Shown here in pieces: positions 15,303-16,131 of a stretch of 16,131 bases of DNA. Within the stretch, counting starts at the first letter, position 1. Every line of letters begins with the position of its first letter. The notes under the pieces were generated by a model that worked only from the letters and a program-made list of their open reading frames with translations, was not told the origin of the DNA and ran no database searches. Source of the DNA: Candidatus Brocadiaceae bacterium (GTDB lineage: Bacteria > Planctomycetota > Brocadiia > SM23-32); NCBI GenBank assembly GCA_003551785.1, contig PUNP01000498.1, forward strand, positions 1 through 16,131, given 5' to 3'. Position numbers and translations under genes: made by a program.

Positions 15303-15440
15303 GGGCGTGGCCGAAAAGGTGCAAAATGAGAAATATAGTAACACAAGATGCCTTTCATAGTATAGCACGCATCCTTGCGTGCGCCCTGGACAGGCAAGAT
15401 GCCTGTCATACATTACGCCTGCACCTTTTCGGCCACGTCC
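15303..15440. mobile_element. 138-bp MITE-like element between rplJ and rplL, flanked by CTAG
   Basis: Terminal inverted repeats of about 21 bp with one mismatch (left 15303-15323, starting GGGCGTGGCC; right 15420-15440, complement starting GGACGTGGCC) bound a non-coding segment. CTAG occurs at both outer borders (15299-15302 and 15441-15444), as expected for a 4-bp YTAR target duplication of IS5-type transposases; CTAG is itself palindromic, so this is suggestive only. Inside are two strong hairpins: GCACGCA/TGCGTGC (15365-15382) with a TCCT loop, and GACAGGCA/TGCCTGTC (15389-15407) with an AGA loop. No transposase is encoded. Confidence 0.65.
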
Positions 15441-15539
15441 CTAGTGCATCTGGTTTTACTGAAGTCTTATACTTCTTGAAGTGTTTTCCGTTTTTGCGGA
15501 AACGAAATGTGAACTAAAGTTAAATAAGGAGATTTAACC

Positions 15540-15986
15540 ATGAGTGAAGAAGCAGTAGAAGAAAAAAATGAGCAGAAGGAATACTCACCTAAGGTTGTGG
15601 AAATTTTGGACAAGGTGGGCGAGTTTACTTTATTGGAGCTTTCGGAATTAGTGGAAGCTTTTGAGGAGAAATTTAACGTGCAGGCTTCGACTATGGCAGG
15701 AATGCCTATGGGGGCCATGCCGATGGGAGGAGATGCCGGGGCTGCTGAAGAGGAGGATGATGAACCGGTTGCTTTTGATGTTGTCCTTAAGGACTTTGGA
15801 GACAAGAAAATTCAGGTCATTAAGGCTGTCCGTTCCGTTACGGACCTGGCACTAAAAGAAGCCAAGCAATTGGTAGAAGATGCTCCGGCTGCTGTAAAAG
15901 AGGGGATTCCCAAAGAGGATGCTGAGGAATGCGCAAAAACTCTTGAGGAAGCAGGCGGTTCAGTTGAAATCAAAGCGGCTGAATAA
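15540..15986 (+). CDS. rplL: 50S ribosomal protein L7/L12
   Basis: Stalk protein that recruits and stimulates translational GTPases. At 148 residues it is longer than the usual 120-130. An acidic N-terminal extension ([16 protein letters not shown], 1-16) precedes the dimerisation domain (about 17-48, [15 protein letters not shown]). The hinge (about 49-76) is Met/Gly-rich, [14 protein letters not shown], then a run of acidic residues, in place of the common Ala/Pro/Val-rich linker. The C-terminal factor-binding domain (77-146) is normal: [32 protein letters not shown] and [15 protein letters not shown] 15540 has a good AAGGAGA upstream. It would normally be followed by rpoB, beyond the window. 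Confidence 0.95.
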   Translation: MSEEAVEEKNEQKEYSPKVVEILDKVGEFTLLELSELVEAFEEKFNVQASTMAGMPMGAMPMGGDAGAAEEEDDEPVAFDVVLKDFGDKKIQVIKAVRSVTDLALKEAKQLVEDAPAAVKEGIPKEDAEECAKTLEEAGGSVEIKAAE

Positions 15987-16019
15987 GTCTATTTATATCT
16001 GCAGGCCGTTCAGTAGAAA

Positions 16020-16061
16020 AGCAATAGAGCTATGTTGATTTATTCACATAGGTCTTTTGCT
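16020..16061 (+). terminator. Attenuator-like hairpin downstream of rplL
   Basis: Sixteen-base arms (16020-16035 and 16046-16061) pair with two mismatches around a 10-base loop. TTTTGCTTATTT overlaps and follows the right arm, without a clean T run. It lies 34 bases after the rplL stop, where an attenuator or RNase III site separates ribosomal-protein from RNA-polymerase genes in some bacteria. The remaining bases to the window end are AT-rich and show no coding start. Confidence 0.45.
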
Positions 16062-16131
16062 TATTTAGATAACATTGTCTTATTGGTGTTTAGCTTAGAA
16101 GTTAAGTCATAATTATTTGCTTTTAAGTTAA

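Overview
The window is bacterial chromosome, with a base composition in the mid-40s percent GC by eye. Four tRNA genes, all with encoded CCA, sit in the classical tuf - rpmG - trnW - secE - nusG - rplK - rplA - rplJ - rplL order that normally leads into rpoB just past the right edge. The protein sequences do not match a well-studied group closely. EF-Tu has [13 protein letters not shown] and NKTD variants, L11 has a lysine-rich start, and L7/L12 has a Met/Gly hinge. I suspect a Gram-negative lineage outside the Proteobacteria and Firmicutes, perhaps PVC-like, but I cannot fix the phylum from sequence reading alone.

Layout. Positions 1-4913 (+ strand): the 3' part of thrC (threonine synthase), then ptsI (PTS enzyme I), a short non-coding gap, an overlapping MNT nucleotidyltransferase / HEPN pair of the HepT-MntA type, and pdxB (erythronate-4-phosphate dehydrogenase). 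Positions 4937-9117 (- strand, convergent with pdxB): a gcvH-like gene, asd and an exported HEAT-like helical-repeat protein form a probable operon, followed by a DUF362/ferredoxin iron-sulfur protein. Positions 9118-9543 are mostly non-coding, with several hairpins and a near-consensus promoter that drives an AT-rich mreD-like membrane gene. Positions 10093-10669 carry a strong promoter and tRNA-Tyr, tRNA-Gly and tRNA-Thr, with a 109-bp inverted-repeat element between the last two. Positions 10878-15986 are the translation and secretion block.

How the genes relate. asd and thrC are steps of the aspartate-to-threonine pathway. PdxB feeds synthesis of pyridoxal phosphate, the cofactor of threonine synthase. 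These links are metabolic and do not imply co-regulation. The right half is core gene expression: EF-Tu, four tRNAs, ribosomal proteins L33, L11, L1, L10 and L7/L12, the translocon subunit SecE and the transcription factor NusG.

The window is mainly housekeeping. The parts most worth a second look are: (1) a GcvH-like protein whose lipoyl-lysine position is Asp, with a Lys one residue later, upstream of asd; (2) a 138-bp MITE-like element flanked by CTAG inserted between rplJ and rplL, two genes whose products are needed in fixed stoichiometry; (3) an MNT/HEPN pair joined to pdxB; (4) a second small inverted-repeat element between tRNA genes; and (5) unusual residues in EF-Tu and L7/L12. I found no CRISPR array, phage region or complete insertion sequence.
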